Counted from the first letter of the stretch, positions 52,401-63,938 are shown. The stretch is 64,000 bases of DNA from Nelumbo lutea (GCA_022828595.1 JAKGHH010000004.1:55330422-55394421); one strand, 5' to 3'. Translations and numbers: made by a program. The notes: generated from the sequence alone by a model not told the origin.

Positions 52401-52714
52401 TTGCTTATTTATCTTTGTCCAGAGGTGAAGACAAAGTCGTTATCTATCCTACTGGTATGGGAATTGTTCGCCCAGGCTCTCTCTATTCATATAGTACTTA
52501 CTATAACATTGACCACACATCAAAATTCCAGATAGATTGGATGATCTGATACGGACTGCCTGGTCTTTCACTTAAAATTGAATCATCGTTAGACTATGGG
52601 AACTGCATGATCTATCACTCCAAACCATGTAGTGATTACTAGTGGCCAAAGTGTTCAACGTTATTCTAATTCTTGGTTACTGTTTCCAGAGATCAACGCC
52701 GGAGCCGAAGTTGA
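46433..52714 (+). CDS. RSZ22-like: SR splicing factor, RSZ21/RSZ22 type
   Basis: Serine/arginine-rich splicing factor of the plant RSZ subfamily (one RRM, one zinc knuckle, RS tail; relatives of human SRSF7), which binds pre-mRNA in the nucleus and helps splice-site choice. Coding exons are 46433-46521, 48927-49015, 50404-50632, 52046-52168 and 52690-52714, totalling 555 nt, 184 aa; Arabidopsis RSZ21 is 187. The RRM spans residues 1-70 with RNP2 VYVGNL (4-9) and RNP1-type GYAFVEF (39-45). A Gly/Arg-rich hinge (74-88) precedes the CCHC knuckle C93-C96-H101-C106. The RS region from about 115 has [17 protein letters not shown] and ends DQRRSRS. Joins are GT-AG and in frame. Intron 1 (2.4 kb) holds a transposon with exact target duplication; intron 2 holds a 161-bp tandem duplication. 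The last intron has decoy acceptors that could change the C-terminus. Confidence 0.94.
47164..47388. mobile_element. MITE with exact 8-bp target duplication
   Basis: This 225-bp element starts CAAGGTTCAAAATATCGATA. Its right end, reverse-complemented, starts CAAGGTTCAAAATATTGATA, so the inverted repeats match at 19 of 20 bases. CTTCAATA flanks both sides (47156-47163 and 47389-47396). An 8-bp duplication is typical of hAT transposition. There is no ORF. It lies in intron 1 of the RSZ gene. Confidence 0.85.
49516..49838. repeat. 161-bp tandem duplication in RSZ intron 2
   Basis: Two head-to-tail copies, 49516-49676 and 49677-49838, both start CTGATAGAGGAACAG and end near CCTATTGATCT. They differ by a few substitutions (TAGCAATT/TGGCAATT, GGGCTGCTG/GGGCTACTG), a one-base indel and G-run length (11 and 10). 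The close match indicates a recent duplication. Confidence 0.9.
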
Positions 52715-55700
52715 AGCAGGCTGTCACATCACCCAAGAGATGATTTATTGGCAATACTGTAGTACTAATAGGATTGATCGACCAACAGCAAACTTGTCAT
52801 TTCTGTTCGATGCATGACCCTTGGGTTTGTTAGGAATTGGATTTGGTTGAGTAAATGGCTTCTACAATGTTCTTAGCTGCAAAAAAGGGGTGCTTTTGAC
52901 TCCTCGCTTTTGCTCCGACAATACTCTTCCGCTTATTGAAACCTGGAGAGGTTACTTTCCTACTTTATATTTGCCACCATGATACTGCTATTTATATGCT
53001 TTTATACCATGACTTTTGAACTCTTATTAAATGGTTTGGAGTAGAAGTTTTTGTAAAATCTTACACAGTACGTGTGCCTTTGTGTTTGTGTTGAGGTGCG
53101 GTTTCTGCTAAAACGGCACCGTCGCCACTTACTGCTCCCTACAGCACACGGGTTTCTCTGCATCACTGCATCTCTGCTTGTCTGCTTCACACCATCTACT
53201 TGTTGGTCTTTGTGCTTAACCATCCAGCTTGGCCGTGTGTGACATTTTTGATGTGCACCCTTCTGCAACAAAACCCTAATGAGGTTTCTGCTATAACGAC
53301 GTCGTTGCTCCTTACTACTACTACTACTGCACACGGGTTTATCTGCTTATTCGCTCCTTGTGCCCAACCAGCTTGAGTCACATGTTTGAAACCGCCAAAG
53401 CTCAGAAGCTTCCCTCCTGCAACAAAACCCTAGACCCATTCCTATAGAATTTTCTGCTAGTTGGTTGGTTCAAGATGATGGAGCTGTTTATCTTCAGGTA
53501 CACCATGTGTTTCTGCATTGTGGTAACGAATTATTTATCGGAATTTGCCTCGCACCTTTTACCAGGCTTTGTGTTTGTTTTCTTTTAAGAAACAAACAAC
53601 TTTGAGGCAAATGAAAAACGAGTTTAAAGGGCATTTGGTTAAGTGCTGACTGTCATTACTGTTTCCGCCATTTCTTCAGTGAGCTTGTAATCCTGTGTTC
53701 TCGCGATTTCTCCATGTATTGATGTTCACGCTTTTATTTCCCCAGAAGAGGAAAAGAAATATTTGTGTTTGGCCTGGTAACCACAATCTGATAGTTTGGG
53801 GACTATTAGGTATACTCCAACTTAGGCTTTGCTTGTGGTGTACCTGGTGGTTCGTCACTCTCACTACGTTCCTATTTAGGAGGGGTTATCTTTAGCTTCC
53901 AAGTAGCTCTGCTTAGAGAAGCAACTGGAAGATGCATAAATGGAGAGCTCCGTTAACGGTTGTGCATTGACCGGTCTTGGCTCTGGATTTTCTTGTCAAA
54001 CGTCACTGTGTTCTACCTCACAAAGCCAGTGGTCACATCGTGAAACGGTGAAAGTCTTTCATATCACCACTGCATACTGGCACGCATGGAACAATCGCAC
54101 CATTCACCGGGGGCCTGTGCCTGTGGTGGGAGCGCATTACACACCCTATTAAATACCGTTTTGCCTATCAACGATTGCTAGTGTTGTTATATCTACTCCA
54201 TTTTCATAGCATGGTTGAGAATTGCAGTATTCATGAATTTTAATTATCCTATGTTAAAGGGGGAGGTTGAGGAGCCTTACCTTAGAACACGGTGTATGAC
54301 TACCAAAATATCAAATTCCCAATTCTCTCTTTATATCGTGCATATTTCACATTAGCTTGCTACAGAGCATTGTTCACTCCTTGAGCAAATGAGCCTAAGT
54401 TTGCTTGTATCAAGGCATAGTAGTATCTATACGTATTGGATTTTTAGGTTATTTGCTGATACACTCATTCTTGGCCAGTTTGAATGATCCATGCTTGCTA
54501 GGGGTTTGAAACTGAGTCATGATTACTTGCATCAAGGCAACAGTTCCTGGGGAATGTCTTAGAAAACATGGGTTTTAACTTTATAAGTTTTAACCCGTCT
54601 TTTATATAAATTAAACGATGTCTTAAATAATAATAACATTTATATTGGTTTCCAAAGTGCATGCATGTTTTAGTTTGTCTATTATTTTCCGTTGTTTCCT
54701 GACTTTTCTGGTAATTTCCATTTCATTTGTCGAATTTGAAGTAGGGTGTCCAAAATGGTGGGAAAAAATCATGTAGCTTGCTTTGGCTTAATTAGACAAG
54801 GCAACATTCAAACTGGCTGGTTCTAGCCGAGACCTTGTATCAAATCTTACTGTCATTAGGGTTTGGGGAGTAGTTAGTGAAGCCTCATTGGGTTCATGCC
54901 TGAAAAGTATAATGGGCTGAACTCGATTGGTTTTTGCCAAAATTTGAATGGGCATGACCCGGAAGCCAAGCACCATATAGTGTAAAGTCAGACCCATAGT
55001 TTGGCTTATGAACAAGTTAACTTAAAATCTATGTTTTTGAACTGCCATTGACTTGAATGGTTGGACCAGTTGACTTGGGAACTGTTTAGGCAACTTGTTC
55101 TGTTTTACCCCAAATCCAGTCCCTGACCAAAAGTGTTGCATTGGTCAATGACCCATTGACTTGGGTGGTCGAACCATTGATTCGTTTGACCCGTTCAATG
55201 GTTTTTGGCCATTTTTTATTTTTATTATTTAATTTAATTTAATTTAATTTTCAGAATGAACTGTCTATTTGAAAAGTGAAAATTTAGGCTTAATAAAAAT
55301 GCAAAATCACGGGTCAAGCTTAAATCAACATCAAGTAGCCTGATCCCAACCCAAATCTTATCAGATGTAGCTTTATTCGTGTTACATGCAAAAAATATTG
55401 ATATATAAATCATAAATATATTGTAAAAATACTTATCTGAAAATATAACACTTTGAACTTCATCTAGAGTGAGCAACCCTTCAACTTTTAGGCCAAATTT
55501 GACTCATGAAGTTATAGACGGCGAGAACTGAGAAACGGGAAAGAACCTTCCGAAGACTTGGGTTTAGTCAAGAGTCAAGTCTTCCTCTTAAGCTTGGCTT
55601 AGCTGTGTTTGAATGTGGTGGAAAAAATTCAGCATGTAAAAGTTAGTCCATAGAAAAATCCTGTGTAAAAATTCATCGGTTTTAAAGTGAGAATTGCTAT

Positions 55701-56296
55701 AAATATACATTGATAAAAATTGATAAAATCGATGTAAGATAAAAAAGTCCAACGAAAATTTGTTGTAAACTTTACAGCTGAAAAAGTGAATTAGGTTTAG
55801 GTATGGAATTTTACACCGATCCGCGATCGCTTTTACATATGTCGATTTGCATTTACAGTGAGAGAAACGGACGCCTTGTACATACAACATCAGTCCTTTA
55901 ACCTCCATAAACCATCCGAAGACTTGACCATTGGCGCCATAACAGCTGCAGGGAGGGCCTACTTGTCACATCCCTACGTCTCAAATTTCAGTCCAATTCA
56001 ACATTCCACTTCAATAATTTAGACATGACTGTAGTTAATGTGTGAAGAAGACTTTGACTTGTTCATATAGTCAAGCCCAGACTGTAGTTAATCAAGCTAT
56101 TACCCATTAATTGCATGGTGGTTTCATAAAGCCCTTTGAACCACAGAATCGCTTTCCCAGTCACACAAAGAATTGAAGACTTTTAGGTGGTCTCTTTTCA
56201 GGGCTTTATCTAATTATCTTCTTAAAGAACCAACCCTGAAGTCATGACCCTCATCCGTAGATTTGTGGAGTTTGGACAGCTCATTAGAGAAGAAAA
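52715..56296. other. gene-free stretch downstream of RSZ
   Basis: The first few hundred bases should hold the RSZ 3' untranslated region. Beyond that no gene is supported. A diverged tandem duplication lies at 53093-53432. A stretch at 55030-55250 with repeated TTGACTTGGGTGG-like phrases may be a decayed transposon related to those at 57.4 and 59.5 kb, and an (ATTTA)-like run is near 55228-55250. Confidence 0.45.
53093..53432. repeat. diverged tandem duplication, about 188-bp period
   Basis: Copy 1 (53093-53280) and copy 2 (53281-53432) share GGTTTCTGCT, GCACACGGGTTT, ATCTGCTT/TTGTCTGCTT, AACCAGCTTG-type and TGCAACAAAACCCTA stretches in the same order. They differ by many substitutions and small gaps. 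No coding frame is conserved between them. Confidence 0.6.
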
Positions 56297-57319
56297 ATGC
56301 AACAAGGAGTGGAGATGATGAAGGTCGACAATCAGGCCACGATGACGTTGACGTTGGGATTACCTGGCCTTCTCAGAGAATCGCTGAAAATCTTTCAGAA
56401 AAATCCCAAGTTCATCTTCTTCACTTTCCTTACCTCCATCCCTCTGTTCTGCACCATGCTACCCCACGAAATGTTGTTCCAACGAGCCCTGATGGAAGCG
56501 GCAGCAACTCTAACAGTGCGTACCGAATCCACTGATTCCATCGACGGCCCAACTTACTACGCCGACGAACAGTTTCGGGCCATAGAAGGTTTGGTCTGGT
56601 CCATGTCACACAAATTCCTCAAGCTGGCTCTTCTTTATTTGTTTCCTCTCCATGTCTGCGACCTCCTCAGCATTCTCGCAACTGTTGATTCGGCATCGGC
56701 AATTTATGCAGGAGAGGAAGGGACGGATGGTGTGAAGGAGATGGTTCAGAGACTCATCACCAGAACAAGATGGAAAGGGCCTTTCATCACCTCCATCTTT
56801 GTTCTCACCATGTCTGCTGTAATTCTATTCGAAATCATCTTCATTGTGGCATTAAGCTACTATGCACCAGGGATCAATCTGTCTGAATTGTTGTATGGGC
56901 TGTTGAATGCGGCGTTGTACGCTGCATGCTTTTTAGTGCTATTCAAGAAATGGTTGGAATGGAGTGCTGTATGGAACATGGGCGTTGTTTTCTCGATCCT
57001 GGGGAAGAGACATGGGATCGAAGCCTTGGAGTTATCGGCGTATTTTAGCAATGGTAGCTGCAGGCAGCTTGGGTTTCTTCTGATGCTTGGTTTGTTCGTG
57101 TGGAACCTGGGGTTAAGGCTGAGCTGCCTCCTCCTCCTCCATTTGGTGGGACGCCAGGGGAATCAATGGACTGAAATTCTGGCCACGTCTGCGCAGGTTA
57201 GCTTGATGTGCTTGGGAAATGTCTTCAAGTGGGTGACCTTCATGGTTTACTATTACGATTGCAAGAACCGCTTCTCCGAAAAGAAAATCCATGTGGAGGA
57301 AGCATTAACCCTCAACTGA
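56297..57319 (+). CDS. intronless multi-pass membrane protein
   Basis: A single uninterrupted 340-codon frame. I recognise only a general likeness to a plant-specific, mostly intronless family annotated as uncharacterised transmembrane proteins; no function is claimed. Hydrophobic segments lie near residues 38-55, 107-129, 162-188, 199-217, 257-284 and 300-318, giving about six membrane spans. Between spans one and two is a polar loop (about 68-105). The C-terminus is charged (RFSEKKIHVEEA). The start at 56297 has a purine at -3; Met7 and Met8 are possible alternatives. There is no signal peptide of classical form. Length, base composition and the lack of stops support a real gene. A 286-bp MITE begins 91 bp after the stop. 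Confidence 0.8.
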   Translation: MQQGVEMMKVDNQATMTLTLGLPGLLRESLKIFQKNPKFIFFTFLTSIPLFCTMLPHEMLFQRALMEAAATLTVRTESTDSIDGPTYYADEQFRAIEGLVWSMSHKFLKLALLYLFPLHVCDLLSILATVDSASAIYAGEEGTDGVKEMVQRLITRTRWKGPFITSIFVLTMSAVILFEIIFIVALSYYAPGINLSELLYGLLNAALYAACFLVLFKKWLEWSAVWNMGVVFSILGKRHGIEALELSAYFSNGSCRQLGFLLMLGLFVWNLGLRLSCLLLLHLVGRQGNQWTEILATSAQVSLMCLGNVFKWVTFMVYYYDCKNRFSEKKIHVEEALTLN

Positions 57320-57410
57320 GTGGATCCCACCGAAATATATTAGACAGAGGATGAAAAAAAAAAAGATCAAAACCGGGTCCATAATCCTACCAGTGGTAGA
57401 TTGGTAGGAG

Positions 57411-57696
57411 CAAGGTTTTAAAAACCGGACCGGACATTGGCAACCGGTTCCCGGGTCAAAGGGCCTGACCATCAGGCTCGAACAGATGGATCATTCTGAT
57501 TTAAAATAATAAAATAAAAGCGGCTAAAAACTGCTGTTCGGGTTCATGGTTCGACCACCCGAGTCAGTGGGTTGCTGATCAAGTCAACAGTATTTGGCTC
57601 ATAAAACGGTTCTAGGGTGAAATAAAATCGATTGCCTGATTGGTTCTTGGGTCAATTGATTTGACCATTTGGTTCGATTCGATTTCCAAGACCATG
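57411..57696. mobile_element. MITE with exact 8-bp target duplication
   Basis: This 286-bp element starts CAAGGTTTTAAAAACCGGAC and ends CGATTTCCAAGACCATG, whose reverse complement starts CATGGTCTTGG. GGTAGGAG flanks both sides (57403-57410 and 57697-57704). The exact 8-bp duplication suggests hAT-type insertion. It has no ORF. It may lie in or just past the 3' untranslated region of the 340-aa gene. Confidence 0.8.
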
Positions 57697-57704
57697 GGTA
57701 GGAG

Positions 57705-58586
57705 TGCAATATTGCTCGATCTGAACCCTAATCAACTCTACTCTTAAATTGGGCAATAAAGCCCAATAGAAGATGATTATGAAAAAAATATACATAAATT
57801 TTTCAAAACACGATCAACCCGCTCAAGCTCAATTAACCCAATCCATCCCAAGTCCAAGCCCATCCCATGTTGTGTTGGGTTAAGCTCAGCGTGGTTGATA
57901 AATTTGGGCTTAACCCTGGGTTAGGCACTTAGGCTAGGCCTGTGCCTACGACTGTTAATGGGTTGGCTCTGGTTTGGGATAGAGTAAATCCATCCTAAAT
58001 CGAAAAGAAATTAGGCTATACCGATTCTGAATCAACCCTATCGGGATTATCGAGTCTGGCCTAGTAGGACCGATTATGTTCTACACCTATAACAATGGCG
58101 TCTCTTCCCTCTTCCAAGGTTTTAAAAGCCAAAGCAGAAAAATACAAAAAATTGATAAATACAATGTTCTTGATTCATAGATTAAAAAGAGGAAAAGCAA
58201 TAACAAAATAAAACACTATAACACTAATTATTAGAACACAATATATTAAAACAATGAATACAATGCATTGAAGAACGAATAATCAAGCTCAAACATTAAA
58301 AAAAAAGAACAAAAATAAAACACAAATTAAAAACATTGTGCAGATCGACTGTAGGAATAAAATAAAAAACATGGAGACAAACACAGTACAGATCGACTGT
58401 ATAGGATTAAAATCAACAACTTTTTCTATACCTCGAGTTTGGTGAATGGAGTTGAAGGAAAAAAAAAAAAAAAAAAGAAAGAAACATAAACGACTATATG
58501 GACGATTTTTCTTGGAGTCTTCATTCTTCTTAGTTTTTGTCTCTTATATCTGTTTTGGTTCATTTGGTGATTGGATGGACGGAAAA
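57705..58586. other. gene-free stretch
   Basis: AT-rich sequence without a supported gene. An A-rich tract is near 58458-58477. GGGTTAAGC-type repeats at 57800-58080 look like transposon debris. Confidence 0.45.
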
Positions 58587-58976
58587 TAGGGATGTAAATG
58601 AAATGGGTCGGATTCGAATTCAATCGACATTGTTCATGTCAGATTTGATCTGAAGATCTAGGATTCGATTTGAATTCGAATCCTATCGGTAAGTTGGATT
58701 TTTAGATCTGATCTGATCTGACTTGCTTTTTTTTTTAATTAATAAATTATTAAAAAAAATAAAATATATTAATTTAAATAAAATAAAAAATACAAATGTT
58801 TTTTAATTATTTTTATCATATATATATTTTATAAAAAAAATAATATAACAATATATATTGAATGGGAGGAGAGGATCTGAATCCTATTATCCTATCCGAT
58901 TCAAAGATCTGGGTGATCCAAACTCGATCAAATGGAATCAGATCTCAGATCGGATTGGATCATATATGCACCCCTA
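58587..58976. mobile_element. MITE-like element, about 390 bp
   Basis: The left end TAGGGATGTAAATG and the reverse-complemented right end TAGGGGTGCATATATG form short inverted repeats. Just inside both lie GATCTGA/GGATTCGA-type phrases in opposite orientation. The centre is very AT-rich. No exact target duplication was found and no ORF is present. Confidence 0.5.
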
Positions 58977-59519
58977 AAGAAAACGAAAGGATATACGATG
59001 TATGTTAGATGGCCATAGGTCAGAGTTGCCAATGACTTGGGTGTGCCGCTGTGACATTCTTAATCTAAAACAAAAGATGTAAAGATTAGGGTTGGGGTAT
59101 TCATCGATTTAGGTAAGTTTTTATTATGCTTATTGTATTTGAAATTTTAACCCCCAATTATATCTAATATTACATGAAAAACTATCATATATATATATCA
59201 CAACACTTATCGGTTCGGGATAATCAAAAACCGGTCCCAACCCATTAATAATTGGGACAAATCTTGAAATCAAAACCGCCCCAACGATACAAATTATAGA
59301 ACCAGATGTGATATAAATGATTCGGTTTGATTTGGTTAATCGCGTAGAACCGACCCATTAACAGTCATACCCGTGCCTAAGATTTACACCTTTAGGGTTG
59401 CGCATGGGTTGACCTTTAATCCAACCCAACCCGCCCAAATTGCATCTATACCAATTGGTTTTGAAAATATGGATGTAATAACTAAGGCTTAACTTGGAAG
59501 GAGTACAAATACAAAATAT

Positions 59520-59787
59520 CATGGTTTTTAAAATCGGATTGGAAAAATTGGAAATCGATCACTTGATTGGTTCCGTTTTCCCCTAATTTTTTTTTTCTCA
59601 AAACCGTTGATTTTGGTTAGAAAATCGCTGAATCGGTTAGTTAATCATTTGAACGGTTTTAATCATTTTTTAATTTTTTAATTTTTTTGTCAAAATGGAC
59701 CAGCCGTTTGGATTGAACAGTCAGACCATTCGAACCGATAACGGACCTTTGACCGATTCAATCACCGATTTACTTTTAAAAACTATG
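59520..59787. mobile_element. MITE with exact 8-bp target duplication
   Basis: This 268-bp element starts CATGGTTTTTAAAATCGG and ends AAAAACTATG, whose reverse complement starts CATAGTTTTTAAAA. CAAAATAT flanks both sides (59512-59519 and 59788-59795). Its ends resemble those of the elements at 47164 and 57411, so the three are probably related hAT-type MITEs. No ORF is present. Confidence 0.8.
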
Positions 59788-59795
59788 CAAAATAT

Positions 59796-60475
59796 AAATA
59801 TGTAGAATACAAAACCTTATATTTTGTATTATTTTATATGTATTTACACTATACAAATTTGTATTTATACTCCTTTGAATCGAGTATTACGTTATTTGAG
59901 CTCGAGCTCGATTAAAAAATTAGAGCTTGAAGCTTAATTCAAGTGGATATTACTTGAGTCGATTATAAATAAATCAAAAGAAAAATATATTAGGAAACTT
60001 GTGTATGTATTAAAAAATTATAAATATCTAAATAAAAAATATACTATGAAGATCGATTATAAATTTATTTATTTAATTGACGCATAAAATTAACTTCTAT
60101 ATATTTATAATATAAATATATTAAAAAGATAGTATTTTATTATAAATTCATTAGGACACTCGAACCGGATCGGTTCGAAAACTCTTTACTCAACCCATTA
60201 ACAGCCCTAAAAGGCATCCGTGATACACTCATACGCACCAACGCCATTGGAGCCGTGCACTGGGAACATCTCCTTGTTCTACCATAGCGACTGGCGAGAT
60301 ATTCCCGATGTACAGCTGCAATGGTAATTGGGACCCTGTGTTGGATCGACTGAAACTCGCAGCAACTCGTCGTTTAATAGAAAGAAAAAAATCTCCCTTA
60401 TTATGGTCATCTGTGGTCTCTGCCGACTGCCGGAGATCCAGAGGGAGGGGAAGGGGATACAGTGCGCACGGGAAA
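59796..60475. other. upstream flank and leader of the 259-aa gene
   Basis: AT-rich intergenic DNA turns less AT-rich near 60200, where the promoter and leader of the next gene should lie. A GGGAACATCTCC (60262-60273) and GAGATATTCCC (60296-60306) pair could form a short hairpin in the leader or promoter. The frame is open upstream of the chosen start back to 60308. Confidence 0.45.
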
Positions 60476-62715
60476 ATGCCAGGCCCCGGTCCTCACTTGA
60501 TGTACACGCTGGGTTCGGGAGTGGGACTGATGAGCGTATCCAATGGACGGTTCAGCCCTCACCACTGCATCGTTTACGCCATTAATGCGTTCTTGGGTCC
60601 GGACCTGGGTTCGTTCTCCGAGTGGATCACTTCAACCCTCGGTGTAGGCCAGAAATTGGGCTGTCTGATTATGGACGCAATCCACCACCCCTTCTACTAC
60701 ATCTTAATCCTAGGTCTTCCCTTGTCTTTGTTGTACAGTTGGCTCTCCAGGGTTTTTCTCCAGAAGGGCTTCCTCGATTCTTTTTCAGGAGTGAGTGTCT
60801 GGAACTGATTCTGAGAAACCCAAATTGATCCTAAAAATTACTATTTCTTCACCTGGACTGCAAATTTATTATGTTATCAATCTGCTGCTAGCTCTTGAAT
60901 TCTGGAATTTAGTTTTTCTAAACAGTAATTGTTCAATTGAGTTGACTTGGAGGGTGGGTGTCCATGAATATCGAATTGGCATCTGCTATGATTGGTTTTA
61001 GTTCCATGAATACTGCTGAATTTTTAACTTGTTTTTGTCTTTTTGGGTTGTTGCTCTGCGCAGGTTCCTCTTAATAAAAGGCAATGTTTGCTGTTACTCT
61101 CTGCAGGTTCTTTATCGCACTTTTTCTTAGATCACTTGTTTGAGGTGAGAATTTCTTCACTCTTTTAATTCTTTCACCGATTACAGTTACAGTGCTTTGG
61201 TAGAGCATTGATGTAACTGAACTGATTGAGACCTTGATCTATGTGATTACAAGTCCAGATACTGTTGTGCTGCATGGCCTGATCTTTTGTTCCAAGTGTT
61301 CTCATATCGGAACAAAGGATTCAACAATTTTCGGTTTCCATGAGTGCTTATTGCTTTATATGGCATGCCGATAAGTCATCAGTTTTGATTGTTCAAGCAG
61401 TAGAAATGAATGTGGTTCAGGAGCTTAAACTGACTGCAAAATCTTTGTTTTCTCTTCAGCTTTAAAAATTTTCTCTCGACTGGTATGAGAGCTTAAGTCC
61501 TTTTAATTGGATTAGTTTTTTAGGCCCAACCAATGAGGCTTGACTCACCAGGATGATGTTCTGTAGCCTGCAGTTATCAGCTTTGCCTGTTGCCTTTATC
61601 CCTATATTAAAAAGTTAAATTTGATAAGCCAGAAATTGTGACTTACTGTCAGATATATATTGACAGGAAAATGGTCATTCTTCAACATATTCTTGGATAT
61701 TGAGCACCGGTTGGTGGAAAAGCCGAGCTGCTGTCAATCCTGATGCTGTTATTGTGGTGGGGTTCTTGTGCACTTTCCTGATTGGGGGATTCATTTACAT
61801 AAACAGGTACTCTTTTTTTTTTTTTCATTAAAACATCATTACTTGTTTTCTTCTATTAGTTCTTTTTTTTTTTTCACACAGAGTTCAACAATTGTCCTAA
61901 GTTCGTATGTATTTACGGTACAATGCCATATTTATAGGGTGGTATATTTAGGGGTGTAACTTGGGCGGAATTGATTTGAAATTTTGTTAAAATTTGAATG
62001 GACCCAGCCTGAAAACCTGGTCCTGATGCAATGAAAAATCTTCAAATTGAGTACCCAAGCTTGCACCTCTAGGTGTATTGGGTTGTCGCATGAGCCTATT
62101 TCCATTTAGGTGGCATATTAATATTTTGTGAGTTTCTGAGTAGGGTTTTTGCCAGGCATTCATTATGGATTTTGTCAAGTGAGTTGTTTTAAGGCGATTG
62201 GTTATTTTGGGCTGTGAAGGTGTTGACTGTTGAAAACCCGCGCCTCTTTTGCATGCCAAGCTTATTATATGCCAGTATGCCACCTCTTGGGGCTTTTATT
62301 CTTTAATTTTTCTTTATTCACTCCTGCCCCAACCTCTTTTCCTCTCTACACTTATTATGCCTATTATTTCTTCTTAACATGGCAATGGTTACTGATGGAA
62401 AAATGTTAGTTTTATATGGCCTCTTGCATCATCCTAGATATGAGCAGATTGTATTGTTTCTCTTCATGCAGAGTAAAGCCAACAAAGCCCATTAGAGCGC
62501 AGTCTAGTTCTAGTGGATCAGTTAAACTTCTTCTAACCATAGCTAGCCTATACTGCCTCTGGTGTGCAAGTCAGATATACTGGAGAAATCCTCCTCAACC
62601 AGCAGTTGGTGAAGAATCTGACCTCGGGGTTCTTGTGTTCCTTGCTATTTATTTCTTTCTACCGCACAGTCTCTGTATCATGTCGATGAACGCAATAGAA
62701 CATCTCCCTGTTTAA
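60476..62715 (+). CDS. 4-exon membrane protein with His/Asp clusters
   Basis: Coding exons are 60476-60790, 61064-61144, 61667-61806 and 62472-62715, totalling 780 nt, 259 aa, all GT-AG and in frame. I start at 60476 (A at -3; first residues MPGPGPHLMYTLGSG look like a conserved N-terminus). An in-frame ATG at 60308 has a poor context and would add 56 basic, low-complexity residues. Hydrophobic segments lie near 72-92, 112-127, 158-177, 196-213 and 230-248. H29-H30 with D43 (FSPHHCIVYAINAFLGPDLG) and H124, D128, H129 (SHFFLDH) recall the His/Asp patterns of membrane-bound metal-dependent hydrolases (DUF457/YdjM-like) or zinc-dependent phospholipase C proteins. That likeness is inference; I cannot name the protein. 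It converges with spermidine synthase, 716 bp away. Confidence 0.82.
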
Positions 62716-63431
62716 CATTTTTAGCAGTCTAGGATGAGGAATGAAACTTCCCTCCGATGACAGTCTGAAATAAACATTTATTAGATCTTTTTCAGATCCC
62801 AGCCTCCGCTGGAGGCATCTCCCATGTAAACAGCAATTTTGATATGCAAGAGATCCAACATTTCTACAACAAGTAATTTAAACATCAGTGGAGAAAATGT
62901 ATGGTTGCATTATCTATTCAACTGTCTGTAAGATTTCCATGTACATAGAAGGGTAGGATTTTTTTGTGTGGCTAAATTTCTTGTGAAGAGTAGAATTTAA
63001 ACCTTAGGTTGGAAGGTTGGATTGAGAGAACTGACGTAAGGTAATAAAATCACCACAGTTCTCCGGTTCTTCCCCGCTATACAGGTTACGTGACCAGAAA
63101 CACGTTTCATGCAGCTGTCATATAAGATAATGTCAATGGTAGCAATAATCCATTACATTTCAACAAAGAAATGAGGGTGATTTCAACACCGGTAATTCAT
63201 GTTAGGAACTTTATGTGCTTAACAAAATGTGCCATCCGGATACGAGAAATCATTATATGAGGGATAAAAATAATTCTTTAAATTTCCCAAAACTCCTATT
63301 ACATCTCTCTTTGATTCAATGCGTTCTACTACCAAGGGGTGCTAATTCCAAAGCGGCAAGATGCATTCAATGAGGATGGTTGCAGAGCTGAACTGCATAG
63401 CTAAATCTGATTGTCAATATTTAGCAATTCT
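62716..63431. other. spacer between convergent genes
   Basis: This should contain the 3' untranslated regions of the 259-aa gene (plus) and spermidine synthase (minus). AATAAA occurs near 63043. No further gene is seen. Confidence 0.5.
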
Positions 63432-63938
<507 letters not shown>

